From Thermoflexus hugenholtzii JAD2 (lineage in GTDB: Bacteria > Chloroflexota > UBA11872 > UBA12225), in NCBI GenBank assembly GCA_945907765.1, contig CAMDTO010000011.1, forward strand, positions 1 through 37,028: DNA of 37,028 nt, written 5' to 3'. Below the pieces are notes generated by a model. The model saw only the letters and a program-made list of their open reading frames with translations, ran no database searches and was not told where the DNA came from. The position numbers and the translations under genes were made by a program. Below, piece after piece: positions 9,126-17,932 of the stretch. Position 1 is the first letter of the stretch. Every line of letters begins with the position of its first letter.

Positions 9126-9171
9126 CCTTGCCCCGTCCGCGGTCACCGATGACCGGTCTTCCGGGGCAAGG
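9126..9171. repeat. Large compound inverted repeat (hairpin) between the two enolase-superfamily genes
   Basis: CCTTGCCCCG (9126-9135) pairs with CGGGGCAAGG (9162-9171), 10 bp perfect; inner CGGTCA (9140-9145) CCGA TGACCG (9150-9155), 6 bp perfect. Confidence 0.85.
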
Positions 9172-9183
9172 ATCGATCGCGTC

Positions 9184-10317
9184 TCACCAGTTGGTGATGC
9201 TTCCATCGAGGCGACGCAACTGGGGCAGTTCGGCAATCTGGAACGGATGCTTGCGCGCCGCGTCACGGTCGAAGTCGATCCCGAGGCCCGGTCGCGTCGG
9301 TGGCAGGAGGTAGCCGTTCTCCCACGGAACCTGCACGGTCACGACGTCCATGAGTGAGGTGCCCGGTTTCCGGGGCTGTTCCTGCACGCCTACGAGTGGC
9401 GAGGCAAGATTGAGGTGCAGGCACGCCGCGGTCGAGACCGGTCCCAGCGGATTGTGGGTCGCCAACTTGATGTAATGCGTTTCGCACCAACCGGCGATCT
9501 TCTTGGCTTCGGTGAGACCACCGCAGATGCCAAGGTCGACACGGCAGAAATCCATCAGTTCTTCCTCAATGACCTGCCGGAACTCCCACTTGCTTGCGAA
9601 CTGTTCCCCGACCGCGATTGGCGAATGCACGTGTTGCCGGACCAGGCGCAGGCTTTGCATGCTTTCGGCGCGGATCGGATCCTCCATGAAGAAGGGGTTG
9701 AACTCCTCGACCGCCCGGCAAAGCCTGATGGAATCGGCCGGATCCAGCCTGGTGTGGATGTCGAAGCACAGCTCAACGCTGTCGCCAAGCGCCTTTCGGA
9801 GGGCCGCGAACTCCCGTACCGCCTGTGGAATGGCGACCGATGGTTCCAGGATGTTTCCGAACTCCGCCAGGCCCCAGCGGACGAACTTCCACCCTTCGGC
9901 AACATGCTTCTGGGCATTCTCAACCAATTCCTCGATGGACGGTCGCTGAATGTGCGGATAACACACGACCTTGTCGCGGCACAGGCCACCCAGGAGTTCG
10001 TACACCGGAACATTCAGGGCCTTCCCCTTGATGTCCCAGAGTGCGATGTCAATTGCCGCAATCGCCGAGGTCGCAATGTTCTGCGCCGGGAAGAAGCCGC
10101 CGCGCGACATCATCTGCCAAAGGTGTTCAATCCGGAACGGGTCCTGGCCGATCAGGAATGTCTTGAAGTGTTCGATGACTCCCTGGACCGCCAACTCACG
10201 ACCGGTCAGACCGGCTTCACCAATGCCCCAGATCCCTTCGTCGGTGTCGACCACCACGAAGAAGTAGTTCCGTGATCCTCCCCAGACCGGGTAGCACTCG
10301 ATATCCGTGATCTTCAT
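9184..10317 (-). CDS. Galactonate dehydratase-like enolase superfamily protein
   Basis: AIAAIDIALWDIKGKALNVPVYELLGG; ELCFDIHTRLDP (DxH), FFMEDPIR, VGEQFASKWEF, KLATHNPLGPVST, VQEQPRKPG, matching the arrangement of DgoD-type residues. Exact substrate not determinable. Confidence 0.88.
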   Translation of the reverse strand: MKITDIECYPVWGGSRNYFFVVVDTDEGIWGIGEAGLTGRELAVQGVIEHFKTFLIGQDPFRIEHLWQMMSRGGFFPAQNIATSAIAAIDIALWDIKGKALNVPVYELLGGLCRDKVVCYPHIQRPSIEELVENAQKHVAEGWKFVRWGLAEFGNILEPSVAIPQAVREFAALRKALGDSVELCFDIHTRLDPADSIRLCRAVEEFNPFFMEDPIRAESMQSLRLVRQHVHSPIAVGEQFASKWEFRQVIEEELMDFCRVDLGICGGLTEAKKIAGWCETHYIKLATHNPLGPVSTAACLHLNLASPLVGVQEQPRKPGTSLMDVVTVQVPWENGYLLPPTRPGLGIDFDRDAARKHPFQIAELPQLRRLDGSITNW

Positions 10318-10330
10318 TGCGTCTCCCTCG

Positions 10331-10376
10331 CTTCACCACGCTTCGCCACGCTTCGCCACGCTTCGCCACGCTTCGC
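10331..10376. repeat. 10-bp tandem repeat (CTTCGCCACG) upstream of the minus-strand dehydratase start
   Basis: cttcAccacg (10331-10340), cttcgccacg x3 (10341-10370), then partial cttcgc (10371-10376). Confidence 0.95.
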
Positions 10377-10517
10377 GATCGACTGGCTTTTCGCGATGCG
10401 CGCGATGCGAGGATAGCGATGATGCGCGAGTCGTGCCGGGATGGACGTGTTGCCACCACTGACGGGTCCAAGGCGCACCGGAAGTCGCGCAGTTGCAATC
10501 TCGGGCACAATGCATCC

Positions 10518-11363
10518 ATGACGATGAGTGCTGCGGACGGTTCTCCCCGGCGACGCCTTGCCGTGATCGGTGGTGGGCAGATGGGCGGCGCAATTCTGAC
10601 GAGGGCAATCGCCGCCGGGCTCTACTCGGCCGACGACGTTGTGGTCAGTGATGCCGATCCGGGGATCCGAGACCGGTTGCATGCAACATTGGGGGTCACT
10701 GCCATCTTTGACGCGCCCGCTGCGGTCGATGGCGCCACCTGCATTCTCCTGGCGGTCAAGCCCCAGATCTTGACCGCGCTAGGGCGTGACCTTCGCGGAA
10801 GGCTTCATCCGGGCCAGGTCATCCTCTCGATAGCTGCCGGCATTGAACTCGCGACCTTGCAGGATGCCCTTGGCCATACTGCAATCGTTCGCGCGATGCC
10901 CAATACCCCTGCACAGGTTGGACAGGGCGTGACTGCCTGGTGCGCAACCACGGATGTTGGGGAAGCCTCGCGTGCGGAAATCCGCGCCCTGCTGGCCGCC
11001 GTCGGCACCGAACTCGAGGTTGACGCCGAACGCTACCTGGACATGGTCACCGCGGTCTCCGGCAGTGGGCCGGCGTGGGCGATGGTCATCATCGAGGCGA
11101 TGACCGACGCTGGAGTCCAGCTGGGACTTCGGCGCGACTGGTCCTACGAACTGGTCCTTCAGACCCTTGCCGGTTCGGTTGCGCTTGCCCGCGCCACGGG
11201 GAGGCATCCCGCGGATCTGCGGAACATGGTCACGACGCCCGGTGGAACAACTGCCGCCGGCCTCGCCGCCATGGAACGGGCCGGCCTCCGGGCCGCCCTT
11301 GCCGATGGCATCGTTGCCGCCTATCAGCGCAGTGTCGAACTCGGGGCGGCGGCCCGGAAGTGA
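10518..11363 (+). CDS. proC: Pyrroline-5-carboxylate reductase
   Basis: RLAVIGGGQMGGAILTRAI Rossmann motif, AVKPQ, RAMPNTPAQVGQGVTAW, VTAVSGSGPAW, VTTPGGTTAAGL. ATG at 10518 chosen within a longer ORF. Confidence 0.95.
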   Translation: MTMSAADGSPRRRLAVIGGGQMGGAILTRAIAAGLYSADDVVVSDADPGIRDRLHATLGVTAIFDAPAAVDGATCILLAVKPQILTALGRDLRGRLHPGQVILSIAAGIELATLQDALGHTAIVRAMPNTPAQVGQGVTAWCATTDVGEASRAEIRALLAAVGTELEVDAERYLDMVTAVSGSGPAWAMVIIEAMTDAGVQLGLRRDWSYELVLQTLAGSVALARATGRHPADLRNMVTTPGGTTAAGLAAMERAGLRAALADGIVAAYQRSVELGAAARK

Positions 11364-11418
11364 CCGCGACTGCTATCGTCCCGCCGATGAGTGACCGGAT
11401 CAGGAGTGTCGAGTAGCG

Positions 11419-11748
11419 ATGTCCTTCCTCGACCGTCTCTTTGGAAGCCTCTTCAGATCGGGCGGTCCGCGGTCCTCGGGGGACCCGAACGCGGTGTACA
11501 TCCACGTTCGTTGCCGGTTCTGCAAGGAAGCGATCCGTGTGCGTCTCAACCGCACCAGTGACCTGTCCCCGGATGATGACGGTGGCGGATTCGTGGTCCG
11601 CAAGTCGATTGTTGGTCAGAAGTGCTTCCGCCGCATCGAGGTCGACCTCGCATTTGATCGCAACTATCGTCTGGTTTCCGAGGATGTCACGGGTGGGACG
11701 ATGATCACTGCCGAGGACTGGCAAACCGAACACGCGCCTGCCTCCTGA
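11419..11748 (+). CDS. Small conserved-looking hypothetical protein with a CxxC pair and a third Cys
   Basis: 109 aa: VYIHVRCRFCKEAIRVRLNRTSDLSPDDDGGGFVVRKSIVGQKCFRRIEVDLAFDRNYRLVSEDVTGG. SD-like CAGGAG lies about 12-17 nt upstream. No named family recognised. Confidence 0.7.
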   Translation: MSFLDRLFGSLFRSGGPRSSGDPNAVYIHVRCRFCKEAIRVRLNRTSDLSPDDDGGGFVVRKSIVGQKCFRRIEVDLAFDRNYRLVSEDVTGGTMITAEDWQTEHAPAS

Positions 11749-11768
11749 GCCAGGGGTTTCGCGTTCCC

Positions 11769-13391
11769 TTGGTGGTCATCCTGCCGGTGCCGCTACGAGA
11801 CCGGCACGGGATGGCAAGCGGCATCGTTCTAGCGATTGAACCGATGGTGTCCACATCGCGGCCCTCGCCACACCCTGCGTTGCCTGCCGGTTCCCTCCGT
11901 CAGGCGGATCAAGGTGGATTAGCGCCTCGGCGTGAAGGGCCGGGCCCGACACACGAGTGGATCTCCACCCACCGCATCAGCGCCGTCATCGTGGGTTCCC
12001 TTGTCGCTTCAGTGCTTCTGGGGCTGGTGTCGGGGGCCGTTTCCCCGCTCGTTCCGGGAAGTGTCGTCGCATCCCTGATCGGCATCGCCCTCGCGTTTCT
12101 CTACCCGACACTTGCCTTGGCGGGCACCGTCGGCGTCATCGCCATCCTTCCGTTTGCGGTCGTGCCGCTTCGCCTTGGCGTGGCGCCCACGTTCCTGGAC
12201 ATCCTGACCGCCGTTGTCTGGGCCGTCTGGACCGTGCGTCTTGCGACAGGCCGGGATCGTGTGCGATTTCCGGCGCCGGTCTTCATGGCGTGTCTCGCCA
12301 CCGGGGTTGTCGTTACGTCCTATCTTGCTTCGCCGGACCCGCTCAGTTTGAACGAGACCGCCCGCATGTTTGCAAAGGTCTCGCTTGGGCACCTCATCGT
12401 GATCCCGGTGGCCCATCTTCTCCGTGACCGTGCGTCTATCCATGGTCTCGTTGGAACGGTCATCGTCGTGACGTCGATCGAAGCCGTGATCGGGATTGGC
12501 CTCTACCTGGTTCCGCGCGACATTGCCTACCGTTTGTTGGCGGCACTCGAACCACTTGGCTACCCAGTTGGCGATACCGTCCTCCGCTACCGGCCAGATA
12601 CCGACATCCTGCGCGCAATCGGCACGTCCATCGACCCGAACATGTTGGGCGCACTCCTGATGACCGGAGGGGCGCTTGCTATCCCGCAACTCCTGGCCAC
12701 CCACCCGATCTGGTCCCGACCGGTCACCATTGCCCTCCTGGCCCCGATCGCCATGGGGCTACTCCTGACCGAATCACGCGGTTCGTGGCTGTCCCTCGGG
12801 GCCGCGGTCATGATTGTCGGAGCGCTCCGGTACCGGCGCCTCTGGGTGGTGATCGGCGTGGCCGGCGCCCTCGCGGTCTTCCTGCCCCAGGCGCAACGGT
12901 TCACTGAACACCTGCTTTCCGGATTGCAGGCGCAGGACCGGGCGTCCTCGATGCGGCTCGACGAAATACGCAATGCCTATACCATTATTACTGGAGCGCC
13001 ATGGATCGGCGTCGGCTGGGGGATCGTTGGCCGGAGCATCGACCTAGAGTTCACGCGGGGTGTCTCGAACATCTACCTGACCATCGCGCAACGTTCCGGG
13101 ATACCCGCCCTTGTGGCATATCTTTCCGTCTGGGTGACCATTGCGTTGGGAATGTGGCCGGCAATCCGGCGCGCCAGCGTCGAGGTGCGCGACGATGGCA
13201 TCATGCTTGGAGGGATCGGTGCGATCGGTGGTGCCTTGGTCGCCGGAATGGTCGACCACCATTTCGTGTCATTTCCCCATCTGGTCACACTTCTCTGGGC
13301 ACTGACCGGGATGGTTCTGGCGCGTGCAGCGATCAACCTGGATGGCACTTCGGTCGTGAATGGTGCACCGCAGCGAGCCAGTGCCAAATGA
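11769..13391 (+). CDS. O-antigen ligase/polymerase-like (Wzy/WaaL-type) membrane protein
   Basis: Many hydrophobic segments; LTESRGSWLSL and GAPWIGVGWGIVGRS are typical of the O-antigen ligase domain. Start uncertain. Confidence 0.82.
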   Translation: MVVILPVPLRDRHGMASGIVLAIEPMVSTSRPSPHPALPAGSLRQADQGGLAPRREGPGPTHEWISTHRISAVIVGSLVASVLLGLVSGAVSPLVPGSVVASLIGIALAFLYPTLALAGTVGVIAILPFAVVPLRLGVAPTFLDILTAVVWAVWTVRLATGRDRVRFPAPVFMACLATGVVVTSYLASPDPLSLNETARMFAKVSLGHLIVIPVAHLLRDRASIHGLVGTVIVVTSIEAVIGIGLYLVPRDIAYRLLAALEPLGYPVGDTVLRYRPDTDILRAIGTSIDPNMLGALLMTGGALAIPQLLATHPIWSRPVTIALLAPIAMGLLLTESRGSWLSLGAAVMIVGALRYRRLWVVIGVAGALAVFLPQAQRFTEHLLSGLQAQDRASSMRLDEIRNAYTIITGAPWIGVGWGIVGRSIDLEFTRGVSNIYLTIAQRSGIPALVAYLSVWVTIALGMWPAIRRASVEVRDDGIMLGGIGAIGGALVAGMVDHHFVSFPHLVTLLWALTGMVLARAAINLDGTSVVNGAPQRASAK

Positions 13392-14554
13392 CTGTCCCGG
13401 TCGTCCTTGATGCCCGGATCATGGCGTACAACCGCACCGGGATCAGCCGGTACATCCGCCATCTTTATGAGGGCATGGCTTCGCTGCGCGACCGGTCATC
13501 AACCGGCACCGACCCGTTCCCGGTCGACGTAACGGTCCTCTCGGCCCGACGCGACACGGAACACTCGCTGGCAGCCTCTTGGGTGCGTTCGGCGACTGGC
13601 TGGACGCCTCCCCATCACCGCCTCGAACGCGTCACCCTGTCTGTCGAGATTGCGCGGACACTCATGCGTGCATTTCCGGCCCGATCGGGCGCCCGGCCCG
13701 TTCTGCACAGCCCGGATCATGTGTGCCCTGAACCGCTTTCAGTGCTCGGGGCACGCCAGTGGGCATCGGTCGTGACCGTTCATGATTTGTCATTCTTGCG
13801 CGTTCCAGAGACACATTCGGTAGAGAGCCGCCGGTATTATTCGGGCATCCACCGGACTGCGCGCACGGCCGAGCGCATCATCTGTCCATCCCAGGCGACT
13901 GCGGACGATCTGCTTGACATGACGACAGCAGACCCTGACCGGATCCGGGTCATCTACGAGGCGCCAGACCCTCGGTTTGGTGAAGTTGGACCAATCTTCC
14001 AGTCCGTCGGTGGCGCGCGACCGTACATCTTGACAGTCGGTTCAATCGAGAAGAGAAAGAATGTCAAGACAATTATCGACGCTGTTGCTGCGATGAGCCC
14101 GGCAGACAGACCAGATGTAAAGATTGTAGGATCGCCAGGATCGGCCTACGATGAATGCGTCAAACAAATAGCAATGTTTAGTATAGCAAATCGTGTCGAG
14201 TTTCTTGGCCGTGTGTCAACAGAAATGATCGCGAGTCTTTATCGTGGAGCCGCGGCAATGGTGTACCCATCACTCTATGAAGGGTTCGGGCTTCCGGTTG
14301 TCGAGGCAATGGCGTGTGGTGTGCCTGTTATCACGTCTACTTCATCCTGCCTGCCCGAAGTTGCAGGAGGTGCCGCCATTCTCGTCGAGGCGGAGGATGT
14401 GGATGGCTTGCGGGATGCGATCTCGAGGGTGATCGGTGACCGCGCCTTGTCGTCCGCGATGCGTGCGCGCGGACTGCGTCGGGCTGCGTCGTTTTCATGG
14501 GAGCGCGCGGCCACGGAGACGGTTGCGGTCTTCCTCGAGGCGTCACGCGCATGA
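13388..14554 (+). CDS. Glycosyltransferase family 4 (group 1)
   Basis: DARIMAYNRTGISRYIRHLYEGM N-terminus; YILTVGSIEKRKNVKTIIDA; YPSLYEGFGLPVVEAMACGVPVITS. ATG overlaps the previous stop (ATGA). Confidence 0.93.
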   Translation: MTVPVVLDARIMAYNRTGISRYIRHLYEGMASLRDRSSTGTDPFPVDVTVLSARRDTEHSLAASWVRSATGWTPPHHRLERVTLSVEIARTLMRAFPARSGARPVLHSPDHVCPEPLSVLGARQWASVVTVHDLSFLRVPETHSVESRRYYSGIHRTARTAERIICPSQATADDLLDMTTADPDRIRVIYEAPDPRFGEVGPIFQSVGGARPYILTVGSIEKRKNVKTIIDAVAAMSPADRPDVKIVGSPGSAYDECVKQIAMFSIANRVEFLGRVSTEMIASLYRGAAAMVYPSLYEGFGLPVVEAMACGVPVITSTSSCLPEVAGGAAILVEAEDVDGLRDAISRVIGDRALSSAMRARGLRRAASFSWERAATETVAVFLEASRA

Positions 14555-16845
14555 GCGCCGACGCGCCATCGCCCGGTCGTGTCCTCTTCCTGATGCCCCA
14601 GATGCCATGGCCTGCCACGCAAGGTACCGCGCTCAGGAACTTCCATTTGATGAGAGCGATCACCGATGCCGGCCTGGAAGTCGACCTGATCACGTTTGGC
14701 GACCCTCGGCGTTCCATTCCAACGGAGATCGATGCGGTCTGCGGCCGGATTGAGATAGTCCCTCTACCAATACGGAGCCTTTTGACTCGCGTGCGCACGT
14801 TCCTTGCCGGCGAGCCCGACCTCGCCTGGCGCCTTTCCTCGTCTGAGTTTTCGACCCGGCTTGATGGCATGTTGCGTGATGGCAGGTACGACGTGGTCCA
14901 GATTGAGGGTTTCGAGATGGCCGGGTACCTGCTTGGGCCCGGCGCCTTGCGTCGAGAGGCGTGGGACCGTGCGCCGTGGACGCTTGCTGGTCACCGAGCT
15001 CCGCGCATTGTCTTTGACGATCACAATGCCGAGTACCAGTTGCAGGCGTCGGCCTCCCGGGTGGATTCGCAGCGCCCGCGCCGATGGCCACTCGCGCTGT
15101 ACTCGTGGGTCCAGGCCTCTCGCATCCGACGTCGCGAGGCACTCTACGCGTCGGCTGCCGATGCCTGTATTGCCGTGTCAGATGAGGATGCCAATCTCCT
15201 TCGCGAGATTGCCCCGGGTGTGGCTGTCCAGGTGGTGGCGAACGGGATTGATGTGCGGTCGTACCGCAACGTTTCGTCGCCGACCGTCCCGCCCATTGTC
15301 TTCTTTGCGGGAAAGCTTGATTACCGCCCGAATGTCGATGCGTGTGAGTGGCTTGTGCGTTCGGTCTTGCCAACCGTGCGTGCGTCGGTCCCTGATGCCC
15401 GGGTTGTACTCGCTGGTCGTGACCCTTCACCGTCAGTCCGGGCGCTCGCGGGTCCTGACATCGAGGTTACTGGGTACCTCTCCGACGCGGACATGCGTGC
15501 CCGTCTCGCCGGTGCGACCGTCGCGGTCGTTCCGATCCGGATGGGAAGCGGGACGAGGTTCAAGGTCCTCGAGGCGATGGCTTCGGGTGTGCCGGTGGTG
15601 GCTACCCGCTTTGGTGCCGCTGGATCCGGCATTGTTGACGGTGTGCACGGCCTCTTGTCCGAGAATGCGTCGGATTTGGCGTCTTCCCTCGTCCGTGTGC
15701 TTCGTGATGCGTCGCTGGGGAATGCCCTGACCGTGCGGGCAAGGGAACTCGCCGAGGCGCGACATGACTGGTCGGCAATCACCCCGCACTTGGTCGCAGT
15801 CCACCGTCATCTCATCGGTGACGTGATGCCTCCGGCCAGTGTGATTGCAACTGTCCGGAACGAGGCACGAACAATTGCTGAAGTGATTTCGGGTGTCGCC
15901 CGACAGCAACCAGTCCCGGCGGAGATGGTTGTTGTCGACGGTGGCTCGGACGATGGCACGCTGAGCGTGGTCCGCGAGTGCGCGTCGCGCCTGGACGCTG
16001 CCTCTGCGGGGCTGCACCTCACACTCAGGACGGAACCCGGTGCCAACATCTCACGTGGGCGGAATCTCGCTGTTGAATGCGCCAAGGGTGACGTCATTGC
16101 GGCCGTTGACGCAGGGACGGTGCTTGCCTCGGACTGGTTCTCGCGTCTCGTGGCGCCATTCAGGGGGGATGCCCGTGTCGGTGTTGTCAGCGGGTTCTTC
16201 GTTGGTGCACCAGAGACAGATTGGGAGCGCGCCCTTTCGGCGACGACCCTGCCCTTGGTTGAGGACATCGACCCGGTGCGGTTTCTGCCGTCCAGTCGGT
16301 CGGTGGGGTTCCGGCGGTCCGATTTCGTCCGGGCAGGGGGGTATCCGGAGTGGTTGGACTACGGTGAAGACCTTGTTCTCGATCTTGCCCTGCGTCGCCT
16401 GGGCGTCGTGTTCCGGTTTCAGCCGCGTGCGGTTGTCCGTTTCCGTCCCCGTCCCACTCCTCGTGCCTACTTCCTGCAGTACTACCGCTATGCGCGTGGT
16501 GATGGGAAGGCGGGACTGTTCGCACGTCGGCACGCCATCAGGTACGGCGCCTACATCGGTGGCGCGCTGCTTGCGATGGGTGCCCTTGACGGTCGGGGAG
16601 GAAGACTTCCAGCTACGCTGTTGGTAGCTGGCGCAGTGGGCTATTTGCGTCGGCCGCTGTTGCGCCTCGCGGTCACCGCCTCTTCGCCAGCAGACTTGAT
16701 GCGGTGCGCACCCCTCCTGCCACTCGTGCGCATCGTTGGGGACGTGGCAAAGATGGCCGGCTACCCCGTAGGGTTGTGGTGGAGACATTCGCGCGGGGTC
16801 CTCTCCCATGATCGCCGACCGATCACTGCCTGGACCACTGAGTAA
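14551..16845 (+). CDS. GT4-GT2 two-domain glycosyltransferase fusion
   Basis: N-terminal GT4: FFAGKLDYRPNVDACEWLV, PIRMGSGTRFKVLEAMASGVPVVAT. C-terminal GT2: ASVIATVRNEARTIAEVISG, EMVVVDGGSDDGTLSVV, GANISRGRNLAVECAKGDVIAAVDAGT, YGEDLVLDLALRRLG. Continuous frame with no internal stop. ATGA overlap with upstream gene. Confidence 0.9.
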   Translation: MSADAPSPGRVLFLMPQMPWPATQGTALRNFHLMRAITDAGLEVDLITFGDPRRSIPTEIDAVCGRIEIVPLPIRSLLTRVRTFLAGEPDLAWRLSSSEFSTRLDGMLRDGRYDVVQIEGFEMAGYLLGPGALRREAWDRAPWTLAGHRAPRIVFDDHNAEYQLQASASRVDSQRPRRWPLALYSWVQASRIRRREALYASAADACIAVSDEDANLLREIAPGVAVQVVANGIDVRSYRNVSSPTVPPIVFFAGKLDYRPNVDACEWLVRSVLPTVRASVPDARVVLAGRDPSPSVRALAGPDIEVTGYLSDADMRARLAGATVAVVPIRMGSGTRFKVLEAMASGVPVVATRFGAAGSGIVDGVHGLLSENASDLASSLVRVLRDASLGNALTVRARELAEARHDWSAITPHLVAVHRHLIGDVMPPASVIATVRNEARTIAEVISGVARQQPVPAEMVVVDGGSDDGTLSVVRECASRLDAASAGLHLTLRTEPGANISRGRNLAVECAKGDVIAAVDAGTVLASDWFSRLVAPFRGDARVGVVSGFFVGAPETDWERALSATTLPLVEDIDPVRFLPSSRSVGFRRSDFVRAGGYPEWLDYGEDLVLDLALRRLGVVFRFQPRAVVRFRPRPTPRAYFLQYYRYARGDGKAGLFARRHAIRYGAYIGGALLAMGALDGRGGRLPATLLVAGAVGYLRRPLLRLAVTASSPADLMRCAPLLPLVRIVGDVAKMAGYPVGLWWRHSRGVLSHDRRPITAWTTE

Positions 16846-17831
16846 TGGTGCAATCAATTGACCATAACGCCAACCCTCTAACGGTACATGGCTGGAGGTC
16901 TCCGGTGTCTCGAGCTGGTGCGATCGTCGACGGATCGGTCGTCCGACAAGGACCCATCGTGTCCGTCGTCATCGTCACCTACAACGTTTCCGACCTTGTC
17001 ATCCAGTGCCTTCAGTCGGTCATCCTCAGCGAGGTGACCTTCGGACTGGAGATCATCGTCATTGACGCAGGGACCGACGGATCGGCAGATCGGATCAGGT
17101 CACGGTACCCAGGAATCACGGTCATCGAGGCGCCTGAAAACCCCGGTTTCGCGACGGCGTCCAATCTTGGCCTTCGACGTTCCCGCGGTAACTTCCTTCT
17201 CCTGTTGAACCCGGACACCATCATTCCGCCCAATGCGCTGTCGTTGGCGGTCGCTGGCCTCGAGGCGAACCCTGGCCACGGGATCGTTGGTCCCAAGCTT
17301 GTCCGGGCTGATGGGACCCTGGATCTGTCGGCACGCCGGTCGTTCCCGACTCCACGCATCGCCCTATACCATTTCCTTGGTCTGCCCAGACGATTTCCAG
17401 AAGTTCGCGAGTTTGGTGCCTACAACCTGACGTATCTGGACCCAGACAAGCCGGCAATCGTCGATGCCGTCGCCGGATCATTCATGATGGTCCGTCGTGA
17501 GGCTCTCGAGATCGCCGGTCTCTTCGACGAGTCGTTCTGGATGTACGGAGAGGACCTCGACCTGTGCCTTCGGATCGGCAAGGCTGGTTGGAAGGCCCGG
17601 TACGTTCCCTCCATTGTGGTGACCCACCTCAAGGGCCAGAGCAGCCGGACCCGGCCGTTGCGGTGCACCATCGAGTTCTATCGGGCGATGCACATCTTCT
17701 ACCGAAAGCATCAATCGCCGCAGGCCGGTGTCGTCCAGAACTTCCTGGTGACCATTGGGATCGTCGCGTTGGGCGCGGTTGCCGTGCTGCGTGATCAGAT
17801 GCGCCCGGAGGCGCACCGACGCGTTTCCTAG
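16845..17831 (+). CDS. Glycosyltransferase family 2 (rhamnosyltransferase-like)
   Basis: VSVVIVTYNVSDLVIQCLQSV, NPGFATASNLGLRRSRGNFLLLLNPDT, AGSFMMVRREALEIAGLFDESFWMYGEDLDLCLRI. TAATG overlap with upstream gene; the real start could be downstream. Confidence 0.93.
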   Translation: MVQSIDHNANPLTVHGWRSPVSRAGAIVDGSVVRQGPIVSVVIVTYNVSDLVIQCLQSVILSEVTFGLEIIVIDAGTDGSADRIRSRYPGITVIEAPENPGFATASNLGLRRSRGNFLLLLNPDTIIPPNALSLAVAGLEANPGHGIVGPKLVRADGTLDLSARRSFPTPRIALYHFLGLPRRFPEVREFGAYNLTYLDPDKPAIVDAVAGSFMMVRREALEIAGLFDESFWMYGEDLDLCLRIGKAGWKARYVPSIVVTHLKGQSSRTRPLRCTIEFYRAMHIFYRKHQSPQAGVVQNFLVTIGIVALGAVAVLRDQMRPEAHRRVS

Positions 17832-17932
17832 CCTGACAGGAATTCCCATCGTGACAGCGATTGACCGGATCACTAGCCGTTTGGGCAACGCCTCAGCGAC
17901 TTGTGGGCAGTCACGGACGCTCGGAGTGGCCG

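Noticed and set aside
16845-16910. TTGACC plus TAACGG/TACATG near the GT2 start as an internal promoter
   Set aside because: Spacer is 15 or 21 nt, outside the normal range, and the gene overlaps its upstream neighbour.
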